From positions 57,301 through 121,300 of the forward strand of contig CAJNOL010000583.1 of the NCBI GenBank assembly GCA_905250125.1: 64,000 nt of DNA, written 5' to 3'. The notes below the pieces were generated by a model that ran no database searches, was not told the DNA's origin, and saw nothing but the letters and a program-made list of their open reading frames with translations. The first letter of the stretch is position 1, and every line of letters begins with the position of its first letter. Origin of the DNA: Rotaria sordida. Its lineage: Eukaryota; Rotifera; Eurotatoria; Philodinida; Philodinidae. Made by a program: the position numbers and the translations under genes. Below are positions 1 to 13,800 of the stretch, in pieces.

Positions 1-1150
1 CTGTGATGAGTGCACTGCTAGAAGCTTTATAACTATATCAAAGTTCAAGTGAAAAATAATTCTTACTAGAAGATGATTTTTGTTGTTCGATGAAGATATA
101 TCATCTCAACACAGATTTCATATTTAATCAATTTTACTTTTTTTGTTTTCATTTACGGCAACATATTTTCAAAATAAAATTATCTGTGCTTAGTGGTTTT
201 TTTTCGAGCTCTGACTATTTAAAATAGAGTTGGATTAAAACCTGAAAGCTAAAGATGAAAAACAGCATTACAAAAAAGAAGTAAGTTTTTTTTGAGCATC
301 CTATAGAAAATATGCAAAAAGAATTCTTATGACGATTCACTCTACAAAACTGAATCACTCATAAAACTTGCGTCAATCGACGCAGTGTGATGGGCTCTAT
401 CGAATGATGTATGTTTCATCTGATTGAAAGCAATGCGACCTTGCTCTGAATCTCTGGAATACTGAAAACAGCGTTCTAAGCCGGAATATCCCATCAAAAT
501 TCGTTTCACAATGTCAGTCGCTCACAGAATGTGAGCTAAACGAAAAAACTCATTCAGCTGCATTTAATCAACTAAGGTTCATCAGTGATGACTGAGAGCA
601 TTGAATAAATGACCATTGTAAAGAACAGTCTAGAACTTAGTTTGCGTATTACAGCCGTTCTGACTATGGATGCTTTGGTTCTAATTGTAGGAAACATACA
701 TGAGTTGCAAGAGCTCATCGAACTACATCGAATGAGCAAAGTCTCATCAGTGACTCAGGTTGCGGAGCGAGTTTTCTCAGAAAATACCGGCTAAGAATTC
801 TGTTTTGCATCTTTCATGGACTCTAGCCATACCGTATTGCTTTCAATCAGATGATACCTACATCATTCGATAGAGCTTTTCAAACTGCTTCGATTGAGCC
901 AAGCTTCATAAATGGTTCAATTTGTGGAGCAAATCATCGTAGAAAATTCTTTTTCTTGCATTTTTCCTATAGTAAAAAGTGAATGTTTTACCTTTCATAT
1001 TTTTCGACTAGCTTTCGTCAAAAATCTGAGTTCATCAATTGATCGAGCTGTATCTAATCCACAGTATTGCTGAAGTGGCTCAGTAAATGGAGTGAATCGT
1101 TTTGGAAAAAAGTCGAATCAGCTGCTAACTTCCGTTACATTTATAAGTGA
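1..1150 (+). repeat. Dispersed repeat unit, left copy, carrying an inserted TIR element
   Basis: Bases 1 to about 773 are matched, in reverse orientation and with modest divergence, by about 59735-60503. Bases about 108-300 plus 973-1150 are matched in the same orientation by about 60964-61360. The three copies define a repeat whose middle (301-972) is an insertion present in the first two copies and absent from the third. The unit probably continues left of the window, because the inverted partner aligns right up to base 1. No coding capacity is recognised. Confidence 0.85.
301..972. mobile_element. Non-autonomous TIR element (MITE-like), about 670 bp
   Basis: Both ends begin with CTATAG and form long imperfect terminal inverted repeats: roughly 301-440 pairs with the reverse complement of about 830-972, including a shared stretch around TCTATCGAATGATGTA. 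No transposase is visible. A short open frame at 609-794 survives in two copies but resembles no known family. The copy at about 60964-61360 runs straight across the insertion point and so acts as an empty site. The same element with only one intact end lies at about 59735-60201. Confidence 0.8.
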
Positions 1151-3965
1151 TAGTTTAGCACTTAATACTATGATCCTGATTGAACCAAGCTTCAAATGTC
1201 CTTTCTACATATGAGAGGAGACAATCGTTTTTTAGACAAGTGTCGAGAGCAGTTTTTACTCATGGTCATGATCCTTATTAAAGATCAATATCGAGACGAC
1301 ACAAATTTTCGCGGTATAGGTGTGGATGTGAGTATGGGTTTGAATATACTCTTTACCTGCCCTCCTCCCCCGTAATAATGAAAACAATACTTGTGATGCA
1401 TGAAAGTAATTTTAATTATATTTTATGCATGATTTTCTATTTTCCTTCTTCAACTTTATGTTGGAAAATCATCCAGTTTGTAACAGAAATTAATAGTTTA
1501 AATAACATATCCTTTTAACATGCAGATTTAAAAGGAAATCAACATGAATAATTAGCTGCAGACAGTCTGAATGGTGAGGAGCATTCTTTCGTTTTGAACA
1601 GATTTGCTTTTATTATTTTATTCTAGTTAATCATTCCAAGGATACTCATACGTATGATTTTCATGCATTCAGTGCATGATATGCTTTAAATGTACACATA
1701 ACTCATGCAAGCACTCAAGTTCTTTTCTATGGAAAGAAAGTCATGTACTATGAACAAATCTTGAGGTCTGCGCCTCTCAAGAACTTTAGAAAAAAGTTCG
1801 CCTCGAGTATATATCTACTTATATAACATCCATTTTATTCCAAACAGGAAGAAGACACGGAATAAAATGAATTATAGAAAATCGAAACGTTTTCAATTTC
1901 AAATTTTTTATTTACAATATTGAAACTTTGAGTATAAAACCTGTAACACCAATATATTATTATTTATAACCAACTATCGTTGACATAAACATATTAATTC
2001 GATACAGAGTAATATATGATAAAAAGAATTTTTTTCATTCACTGTACTCAATTATGTTTTGAAATTGAAAACAAAATTTTAAGACAGTATTAAAGAAAAA
2101 AAGCGAATAGCGTTACAACAGTGCAACGATCAAAGTAGAAAAAACAATAGCATTGCACATATAAACTGAACTTCGTTAGACAAGTGTATCATATTCAAAA
2201 TTGGTTTTGTGAAACGAATCTTTGTTATATGTCAAGTCATCTCTTTTATTTATCTAATACTTTACTTAATGTACGCTTATATCTATATGAATATGTCTAT
2301 CCCATCAGTCTAGGTCCAATTAAATCGAGTCTCAATGAATGTCACTTGTGAAATTGAAGAAAACCATATAAAATTTCTCATGACATTTTTACTGTTAATC
2401 ATTCAATTTTTAGAAACAATGTAGAAAATGTACATAATCACTCAAAGTTATTCTAATATATTTTTTTAAATTATTATTTCTACTGGCAAATTGGAGTACT
2501 TGTTAAATTTCAATTAAAACCGACATTCTTTTTCTTCGTATAATGAACATCTTACATAGCCTGAAAATGTAAGAAATATGAACAAAACAGACTATTTCTC
2601 GTTAAAAACAGATCGTTTATTTTTTCATTTCAAATCATAATTACAATAAGCGAAAAGATTTTCTTCGAAGTCTATTTTTTTAATATCTTCAAAAACTTAA
2701 TTTCCATACAAAAATTATTTTTATCGAATTTCTTAATCAAACACGTTCTTTGCTTTCAAAAAGAAAAAAAGAAAATTATTTTTATCATATAGAATTTTAT
2801 GAAGCTTCATGAAATCAAAAAGAATGGCGCAAGACTTCACATTTTTTTTTTGTTCCACAATTATTTAAAGTAAACAGAAAAGTTCGTTCTAACAGTTTAT
2901 ATTTAGACAAAAGAAATTATATCAATAACTTCACATATTTTAAAATAAAATATAATTGAATCGAAATTTCAAAGATATTCACAAAATCGATTAACAAAAA
3001 TTTTCAATAATAATAAATTACCAACTAAATTTAAGAATTTAGCTAATACTAATGAAGACAAAACTCTTGTCTACATTAGTGGTATAAGCAGAAAATTGAT
3101 CAGTGTTATGGTTGCAGCCAGTCTAACCTATTATTGACTACATCATTAGTCTACATCATATAAAATGTTATATTTACTTCATATATATATATATACTAAT
3201 TCATAGAAAAACATCGAATCCTGACTGTATCAATTGCATTTCAACATATACCTATAATTGGTTTCTCATAAGAGTAAACATTGATTTTTTTTGTCAATGT
3301 TCAATATGAATTTAAATTTATTAATGTGCTACAAAATACATGTAATTAATAAATATAAAATCAATCGGAACATAGATTTTTCCTTCTTATAATCATGGAT
3401 ACCTTTAATATGCGTGCATGAACAAGTAAAAAAGAAACTCATGACAAGCATCATCAATGTATGCATACTTCATATTAAAGCCAATCAAGTGTTCATCATC
3501 TTTCGATCATCATCATCATCATCATTATTCCCATTTCGTCACATATTGAATATTGCACAAGGAAAGAATAGAAATAAGTCTATTATTCTTTTGTTTTTTT
3601 TTGTCACTACTATTTTCAATATATACACAAGAGAGAAAATTGATTAAACAAAATCATCATATTGTATTACTCTTTACAGGTGTGCATTTGTTGAATAAAT
3701 GAAATTGAATTATCAATCGCTTCACTCTCTCTCTCTCTGTCGTATTTTCTTACAATTAAACACAAGAAAAAAAAAAGAGAAAAGCTGTTGACTTCCTAAG
3801 ACTTCTCTTCGTCGGCCAGCATCGATTGAAACAAAACAATCATCACACTTATTTGCATTTCTTTCAATTGACTGTATTGTATATTTATATATATGAGCGT
3901 ATATGAGAATAGAAGAATAAAAAGACAAGCAAAAAAGAAAAATCAAAAAAAGAAAAAGAAAGAAT
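1151..3965. other. Intergenic, no gene recognised
   Basis: AT-rich sequence with many A and T runs. It holds a small hairpin at about 1832-1868 (CATTTTATTCC facing GGAATAAAATG), a short TA run near 3182-3196 and an ATC-rich run near 3507-3525. The open frames here are short and of low complexity and show no domain. The right end probably includes the 3' untranslated region of the homeobox gene that ends at 3966. Confidence 0.6.
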
Positions 3966-5211
<1,246 letters not shown>

Positions 5212-6164
5212 TCGAGTTTCTGTAATCGGGCGTGACAAGAAATGTAATTGGAAAAATTTAAATGTATACTGTGCTCCCTTTCTTTCTCTCTCTCTCTCTT
5301 TCTTTCTTTCTCTATAATCTCTTTGCCTATTGGTTGAAAGCGGCAAAAAAGGGGAAAAAAGTGAATGACTCGCTACCTTGTCTTTTTCTCTCTTTTTTCT
5401 CATTGCCGATCATCTCTCTTGAGAGTTTCTTTCGATCGCAAATTGTTTTCTTTAACATCGATCAAATATGCTCTCTGTTTTGCTCATTTCATCATCAACT
5501 CTCTTTCTCTCTCTCTTTTTCTTTACAAATGTGTTCGATTTTCTTTTCTTTTTTGCACGCACCAAGATTGATGTTTCGTCGTCGTCGTTGTTGTTCAATT
5601 GACTCTATTAGATAGAAACTACTAGTAGTAGTTATTCAAGAAGAAGAAGAAGAATAATAATAACTAAAAAAGAAAGACGATGCGGAAAGAGAAACATACA
5701 TATATAAAAATAAACTGATTAAGATTAGAGTCATCTCGAGTGAGACAAAGAGGCGAACGGATTGGCAGGAGATTTCAAGTGAAGAAAATGATGATGCGAG
5801 TGGATGGATTTGCTGAACCGTGCCGATTAGAATCTTACAAATTAGACATTCTAATATAAGACAAAAAAAAAAGAAAAAGAAAACTCAAAATTTTTTATAT
5901 GTAATTTTATTTTTTTAGTTAAAAAAATAGGTGATAGATCTTTTTTCTTTTCATCATCATCGTCCATTTAATCATCTTTTCAAGTAGTATAGTCGATTCA
6001 TTTCTCATACATATGGTTTCTCTTCTTAGATTTTTTTTAATATATTCGTCAATTCGATCATCGTCTCATTATAAATCTTGTTGGTTTTTTTTCTTTGTTT
6101 GTGAAAGAAAAATACTAACAAAAATACATAGATGGATTCAATTTTAAATTAATCCTTTTTTCTA

Positions 6165-6205
6165 CATATATATATATATATATATATATGATTGTGTGTG
6201 TGTGT
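6165..6205. repeat. AT/GT microsatellite
   Basis: About 13 AT units run directly into a GT tract, between the two homeobox genes. Simple-sequence repeat; no function implied. Confidence 0.9.
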
Positions 6206-8496
6206 TAATTACTGTCAAATTAGCCTATGCTTGAACTATTAGAGCAACAGCAACAAGTTAGTTGCTGTATATGTGTCACCGCCTGCCCATCTGCTAGTAT
6301 TGGTTGACTTCAAACGGATAGATAAAAACCCTGGAGGCGACAATGATGCTCACACAAAAAAAAAGATGAGGGAACAACATAAAGAAAAAGAGCAAAATTT
6401 ATGATAACAAGCACACGCGACCCGATCATTTGTAATGGATCTGTTGCGCATAGTATATAAGTAGCTAATCTTTTTAAAGCAACACAGTTTTGTTTTCTCT
6501 TTGGTGTGTAGTCAATATGCACATGCACACGTTCATCACCATCAATGATGATCAATTTTGAGATGGCACGCTATCTGTCTGTCTATTCCTTTGTCTATTT
6601 CGTCTATTCAGGTGAAACAAATTGAATCGGAACGAGTCTTTGGGGGAAACAACGAGAAAAGGAGAGAGAGAGAGAGACAATGACAGGTGCGATGATTGTT
6701 CGCATTTATATCTTAGTGTTGAGTCTCATGATAGACTACTTCCGATGTTCGTTGCCTTTGTAATAAGCACATTGTAGTAATGACACGATTTTTTAATTCG
6801 ATAACGATGATCGATTGAATCTATGTAAACGAGTTCAAGATAGTACGAGCTACTTGATGTGGCTCATTTCCTGTTATGATTAAACCGTTTGATATTATCA
6901 AACAGGAATTTGGCTGTCTGTTCTATCTGCATTTTTTTTAAATATATATAAATCAGCTTTATTTCAATGAATGTCCAACATGTTTGATTGTTTCTATTGA
7001 AACGAGAGAAAAAAATAAGTGCAATGGACATCATTGTTTTGCAACTCATGGATCATTGAATTTGATAATTAAAAAAAAAAAAAGGACAAAAAAAGAAATT
7101 CTAAAAATTGCTTTATAATTTCTCATTGTCAATCACGCCATAGAAGAAACGACACTTTTAGAAAAAACAGATTTTGTCTGTCTTCATTCGTATAGAAACG
7201 AAAGAGAGAAATAAACATTGTTAGAAATGAATCGAATTAAAAATAAATAGAAAAATTTATTTGTCATTCAAGTGGATACATTCAGAAAGCTAAAGAAAAG
7301 ACACATCGATTTTAATTATCATAAAAACAGAACTTTTTCTGTTGCGATTAATAAAATTTTTACAGTTAATCTTGTTTTCGTATTTTACTACTTTTGTTTT
7401 CACGCTCTTTCGATCTATATTACCTAATATAGTTGTCACACATTTGATAGTATATATATATATATATTTGATCTTATATTTATAACACTTCTATCCTCTT
7501 TATTCAATTCAATCAAGCCCAAGGCTTTCTTTGTATGCGGCTTAATTTGTTTGTTAGTTGGATTGAAAGAAAAAAAACAAAAAAAAAAAGAGAAAAGTGA
7601 TACATAAAATGACACCTTATGTTCGTTCATTCGACCGCACAATGAACAAAACGATAACAATCAATGTGTGACATTAACTACGAATATTAGCAATCAATAA
7701 ACATTAAAAAGAACAAAACATACAGGTGACTTATGTCCTTGATTGAATTCACCTGCTTAATGAATGTCAATCTTTTTATTAATGTAATCAATATAATCAA
7801 AGAGAAAAAGAAACCTCATGTATATCTATCTCATGATCGTCATCATCCATTGAACAGTTGTACAAGCACGAGCAAGTCTATCGATCGATTATTATTAATC
7901 GAATAACTACCACCTTCAAAGTGTCAATCCGATTCGTATTAACAATACGCAAAGAACATGATGATGATGGCGATGATAATAATGATGAGAAAATTATTTT
8001 CATTTGAACAGAAAGAAAAAAGAAAGAAAGAAAGAAAGATACAACGTTGATTCTTCTGATTTGCATATCATAAACATATGTAATGAAGAGAATAAAAAAG
8101 AAAAGAGTGTGCAAAGAAGAACAACTCTATTGATTAACTGATCGATCAATCTTTATTTATAATGATATAGACATATACATATTTTTTTTGTTACACGATC
8201 AAATGTAAAAATAAAGCCGGAAATTGGATATAGAATTTTTCAAAGAAATTTTTTTTAATTTTATTTTTCATATTCAAATTGATCCGTTTTTTTTCTTCTT
8301 TCTATATATTAAATTTAAACTGCCAATCGTTTTCGGCTATTTCTATTCTTTTTTTTTACACCAATCAAGTGAATATACGCATTTGTTGAAGGAAAAAAAT
8401 GCGAGAGAGAATGTGTGTAAAATGTCAATTATCTGCTCTCTTTTCTTTGTCATTCTCTATATGTCGCTGCAAATGAAAGAAATCCCACTTGTCACA

Positions 8497-8506
8497 CTAT
8501 AAAATA
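8497..8506 (+). promoter_or_regulatory. Possible TATA box of homeobox gene B
   Basis: CTATAAAATA lies about 150 bp before the ATG at 8648 on the coding strand, a plausible distance for a short 5' untranslated region. In AT-rich DNA such matches are frequent, so this is weak evidence. Confidence 0.3.
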
Positions 8507-8647
8507 CAAAAAGAAAAAAAAAAAGAAAAGAAAAGAGAACAACAGTAGAAGTGAGAGAGTGAGACAAAGAAATCGTTGTATTGCATTCACTATTCTCAAA
8601 ATTATTCTTTTTGATTGACTGGACTCACTTTCGATAAGAAAAAGAAA

Positions 8648-10360
8648 ATGACAATGGTAAAACAACGTCGTTCGTTTTTTGTCGATGATATCTTACATAT
8701 GGTAATGCCAGTAAATAAAAATACAAATTATTCCAATCAAATTAACGATCGTAAACGTAAACGATCAATCATATCTGAAGATAATAATAAAGAAGAAAAC
8801 GATAGTATCGAAGATGATATATCAAATAAAAAATTTCGATCATATAACAATGAAAGAAAGGATAATGATGATGATGATGATGAAAATGGTGAATCAAAAG
8901 ATTCACAAATACTCAATGCATCAGGAGATGGTGGCACTGGTGAAGAGTCATCATCTGGTGATGATAGTAATAGCGTCAATCGTTATAGTGGTAAGTTGAG
9001 ACATATATATTTGATAAATGAACTTAATTTAAACGAAGATTAAACGATCATTATTGAGATCTAAAACGTTGTAAAAATCTTTCCAAATCTAATTCTTTAT
9101 CCTATACATTGCCGATTTCTGTAAACGTAAAATCTAAATATATAATCTATTTTCTATCAATGAAGAAATTCCTTGTAGAATAAATATTCACATAGGAACG
9201 TAGCTTATAGTGAGTACGTGGGACGTGACGCTTCCTGCTTCTGAAATTCGTCCATATATCGGCCGCCCTGTTTTTAAAAACTTCACATAGGGTTTCTTTT
9301 CCTGAGACTCAACAACTTGGCGTCTCCTTCATTGAGATACGTCTCCGTTGTATTCATATAAAATATTTTTATCGAGTTTATTATGAACATTGACAGAAAT
9401 TGAAAAACCAGTAAATATTGATAATTTTGCCATTGTTTTCAGTGACGACAGAGTCAGAAGGACTGCTCCTCCACCCCAAAATCCTAGCTCCATTACTGAT
9501 TTTATTTTTCGACATTTATTTGCTGCTATGGAGTCTCACTTATTTTTCTATTGATTGAGAATTCTAAGCAGATATTTTCATTGACTGAGATGGAAAAATA
9601 TTAGATATACATAAAAATATCAAATTTGAATTCTTGATTATTCGTTAGAACATAATAAAAATGAAAATTAATTTTCTGTCCATAATTTGTAGAAGAACAA
9701 GAAAACAGATTTATCAATTTATATTTGATTTTTATTGAATAATATTCCTTTGAAAATATGATCGATTTCAATGATTATTATACTTGAGTTATATTATTAT
9801 TGTTGATCATTATATTTAGATGATGATTTATGTGCATCAAGTTCATGTTTGGCAGCAATTAATTTACGAAAAAATAAAAAACAACGCAAACCACGCACAG
9901 CCTTTACCGATGCTCAATTAAATACATTGGAGAAAAATTTTGAACGACAAAAATATTTAAGTGTACAAGAACGATTAGAACTTGCAAATCGTCTTCGTCT
10001 TTCTGATACTCAGGTAAAAACATGGTATCAAAATCGAAGGTAAATCTTTATCTGTTCATTTCAATTCTAATGTTTTGTTTTTTTAATTATTGATTTTAAA
10101 TTCTTAGAACTAAATGGAAACGACAAGCATGTCTTGGACTTGAATTATTTGCTGGCGCCACATTACAACGTTGGATTCAACGACAACCACATTTACTTGC
10201 TGCTGCTGCTGCTGCTGCGTATCGACCACCAGGAGATATGACTAGTGCTATCGGTCCATTTGGTTCAGCTCTATTAAGTGAAGCAAAAGCAGCAGTAGCA
10301 GCCAATCCTAATATTCATATATTTTCTCCGGCATCTCTTACTTTCCATCGTCAAGAATAA
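8648..10360 (+). CDS. BARHL: BarH-like homeobox transcription factor, gene B (3 exons)
   Basis: Second nuclear BarH-class regulator. Exons 8648-8990, 9820-10039 and 10108-10360 join in frame to 271 residues. A FIL motif (SFFVDDIL, residues 9-16) sits right at the N-terminus. It is followed by a long Asp/Glu/Ser/Asn-rich stretch and by the homeodomain at about residues 136-195 with the same helix-3 signature [11 protein letters not shown] (Thr47, Tyr49). The C-terminal part contains an alanine run near the centre of exon 3. Both introns sit at the same positions and phases as in gene A, including the one inside the Arg53 codon, so the two genes arose by duplication of an intron-containing ancestor. 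ATG 8648 is the first methionine; another follows two codons later. The first intron is long (829 bp), the second 68 bp. Converges on the dynein gene. Confidence 0.93.
8991..9819 (+). other. Long first intron of homeobox gene B
   Basis: Begins GTAAGT and ends in a T-rich tract plus TTTAG. It includes a comparatively GC-rich patch near 9200-9350 that stands out from the surrounding AT-rich DNA and may be an old repeat insertion. No open frame or TIR pair is recognised in it. Confidence 0.6.
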
Positions 10361-10865
10361 ATCATATATGCAAAAGACAATGACTTGTTGTATAATAGAA
10401 GAAGAAAAACAAAACTTGATATAAACTTTCATCTATTCTCTTTCAGTATATGTTTTTTATGAAAGTTCTCTTTTTAATATGTGTTTGATTTGATATATCT
10501 TTAATTGAAATATTGTTTGCTTAATTTTGAATTTGATGAAATGAATTATTTCATGATTTAAAATTTTTCTTTTTTTGTTTTTGACTAAAGATTTAACATA
10601 TTGTACGTCTGAAATAAAATATATATTTCAGTTTTTAAAACTTATTTTCATTTTTGTAAAGATTTTCAATTCATTTATGAATTTTCAAAAGATTACTTAT
10701 TATTTAATATGCATAACAACCGATTGGGTTATGTTAATTGCAACATATTGTCTTTTTCTATACGTTATTTGATTGAAAATTGACGAATCGTAAAATCTCT
10801 TTAGTAATGTATTTGCTTTTTATTTTATTTTATAATTGTAAATTATTGACAAATATATGAGTTAA
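10361..10865. other. Convergent 3' regions of gene B and the dynein gene
   Basis: About 500 bp between two stop codons on opposite strands. On the plus strand an AATAAA at 10613-10618 could end gene B transcripts, and another overlaps its stop codon at 10356-10361. On the minus strand overlapping AATAAA signals lie at 10819-10829. The open frame at 10575-10772 is Phe/Ile/Leu-rich and is not called. Confidence 0.5.
10819..10829 (-). terminator. Polyadenylation signal of the dynein gene
   Basis: Two overlapping AATAAA hexamers on the minus strand, about 40 bp past the dynein stop codon at 10866. Position and sequence suit a short 3' untranslated region. Confidence 0.5.
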
Positions 10866-13800
10866 TTAATTGTCAAGATTCATTAGTAAAGCAGTTGCCC
10901 GTTTGATCCAATGTTCTGCTGGCATAAAACCTGTTTTAAGTTCAACTGCAACAATAAACGATCCAACTCGAATAGATGAATAATAACATGGAGCAATATA
11001 AAGACCTGTAATCATCAATTGATAATTCGATTATATCTTTTGAAAATACAATAAAATAGAAAATTTTAACCTCTAGTCATCTTTTTCTTGTGTTCAACAG
11101 GTCGAAAATGTATTGTTGGCATTAATGTTACAAGTTCCATAGATTTTGCTTCACATAATGTTCCTTGTTTTCGATCCCAACCAGCTCCTTCTAAATATAA
11201 TCCAGTTACATAGACACCATCATCTATATCCGCAAGATATTTATCATCTGTTTTATTAACTTCAAATTCCCAGGAAAGTTGATCAACACCAATCTATATG
11301 ATAACGAAAGTATAAAATATTAAAAATTATTTCTAAAAGGAAAATATAACACATAAACCTGATCTTTTCGTGCTGTTCTTTGAAGTACAGCAGTGAGGAA
11401 AGCAGTTGGATAGGAAAATGCCGATATCCAATAGATGATAGGTTGTCGTTGACTTTCGATCCATGAATTGAAAAAATTTATACGTTGACGTAAATCTTGA
11501 AACCAAGTAGGAAGAGGTTTTAATGATTGATAGGTCTGAAGAAAAACAAAACAAAACAAAACAAAACAAAGATTTTTGTTAATTTGAATAAATCTTTTTT
11601 ACTCGTTGCCAAGCATATGGAAGTCGTCCTTCGTAAATACATTTGAAGAGTTCATCAAGTTCAACTGTCATAACAACTAAACCTTCTATACTCTTAAGTA
11701 GATCATTTAATGCAATAGTGATATTCAATAAAAGTACATTGTATCGTTCGGCCTATAAAAGTATTGATAACTTTATAGATGAAATTAATGACTATTTCGA
11801 ACTATTTTACTTCTTGTAAAAGAACAACAGATAATGGTGATGTGTCAATTAACATATATTTCTTGACTGCTTCAATATCAATTTGATGTGGCATTAATTT
11901 GAGCATTTCACTTGCTGCTTTAGCTACCTAAATTATAGAATGTATAAATAATGGATGATCGAAAAGTAATTTGACACAATGCTCATTCATTTTTCAGTCT
12001 ATTAAAGGAATCTGCAGAAGTTTGAAAACATTCAGTTAGTATCAGAATTTTATGTTCTTTCAGAATATGCGTTCAAAAATTTTGTTGGACTTCTGATTTA
12101 GAAGTTATGGGCCAACATTTTTGGAGGTTCGGAAGTTACGTTCGGATGAATTTCAGCTCGCTAAAAATGACTCAAAGTAGAAGCGAAAATTATTTCAAAT
12201 GTAGCAAATGAAAGAACAACATTTCTCTATAAAATGGTATACTAATAATTAGTGTACTCCAAGTCATCTGTCAACAGTGAGTATTTTGATCAAAGGTACC
12301 GTGTCAGTTTAGGCAATTTTCTCGATTTCTATGAAAAATAGACTTGCAAAATAAGCTCAGCCATGCTTGGATGATTGTTCTGAAACTATTGGTTCTTATA
12401 TTTTATTGTTGAGAACAATCTTACTTTTAATTCTATATAAAAAGTCAGTAACATAATGTATGCAGTAAAAGATCCTAAACCAGAAGTCTCATTTAAGAAG
12501 CTCAAAAAATGAATGAACATTTTGTCTGAATAACTTTCTGATCACGCATTAGTTCGAGCTTCAATTTTTTCATTTATACTCGAAATCTATTTAACAACAA
12601 AATAATTCTCTCCTTTTTGTTCGCAGTATAAATCTGTTAAACTATTATGTTTGATATTGTCCAAAATTTGCAATGATTTCGATAAATATCTTTTCTAAAG
12701 AAAATTATATTTATACCTCATTTTCAACTTCTTTTTCTACAGTAGCTGATGATTTTTGTGGTAAGACAGCTAACAATGTGTCAAACAAAGTTTTTGATTC
12801 TTGAATTTGTGATGCAATATCAGCATTAGGATGTTGTCCGAAAGCTTCAGGATGATCAGTTGTAGGCATCGAGTTAATAAAATCTTTATATAATTTAAAT
12901 GTACCATCACGAGGCATATAATAATATGGTAATGAAGATAATTTATAATACATAACTTCGAGAACTTCATTACGAATATAAGAATCAATATAAGTCTTTC
13001 AAAGAAATAAAAAAAATTAATTATTAAAAGTTTATGTTCTACGACATTGGTAAAGTTAGATTGTATTGAAAATCGATAGATTCATGTCAATAGTTCATAT
13101 CAACTATGATTAACTTTGAATATTCTGTCCAATGCTATTGCTCGATTTTTTTTTGAATATTAAAAAAATTTATCGGATTTCGTTTTAAAACTCATAAATT
13201 TTCACCCAATCTGAACCTCTTTTTTTTAAGATTCGATGGAATCTAATAATAGCTTCGAATAGAGCAATTAAAGCTGAGCAGGAAGTAATTAATAGGACAA
13301 TGGATTCTTAATACTAGAAAAAAAACTTTCTCTTTGAAATGGTAGTTCAGGAATTGATGCATCTTTAGCTTTCGATCTTATTCAAAAAAAAAGATATTTC
13401 GTTTTTGTTATTTCTTTTCTGTTTTTTTTCCAAAAAATAACCTCACATGTAATAATCTCATATCCCATTCATCAGTACAATGTCCACCATATATAACAAT
13501 TGCAATAAGATATTTAAGTGCATCAAATGGAGTTTTGTCATATATATCTAAATAAATAGCTAATAAATTTTCTGAAATTTGGAAATCTGAATCATTGAAT
13601 GTATAATGTATATTCCAGCCGAGTTGTAAAAATTTTTTACGTTCAATTATAATTGAATGGAAAAAAGTCAATGTAAATAAAAGTTTACGATATTTTTCAT
13701 CTTGTTTTACTCGTTGAAATTGTTCTGGTGTTATTAATTCATATAAACGTTTCATATTTGCTTTGATACCCTAATTATTGAAGAACAATAGAGAAAAAAA

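Larger units (their letters stand above)
5212..8647. promoter_or_regulatory. Shared upstream region between the two divergent BarH genes
   Basis: About 3.4 kb without a recognisable gene, lying between the start codons of two divergent homeobox genes, so it must hold both promoters. It contains CT-rich tracts (about 5278-5320 and 5500-5522), an AT run followed by a GT run (6165-6205), another AT run near 7448-7466, and GA/AAAG runs near 8018-8038. Small open frames on both strands are low-complexity and are not called. A regulatory role is inferred from position only. Confidence 0.5.

Noticed and set aside
609-794. Open frame of 61 codons also present at 59679-59894
   Set aside because: It lies inside a non-autonomous TIR element and is shared only because the element is duplicated. 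No domain is recognisable and it is absent from the third copy.
5262-5615. Phe/Ser/Leu-rich plus-strand frames opposite the start of homeobox gene A
   Set aside because: Produced by CT-rich low-complexity DNA and the antisense of the GA-rich leader of gene A; no domain.
8737-8979. Serine-rich minus-strand frame
   Set aside because: Antisense shadow of the Asp/Ser-rich first exon of homeobox gene B.
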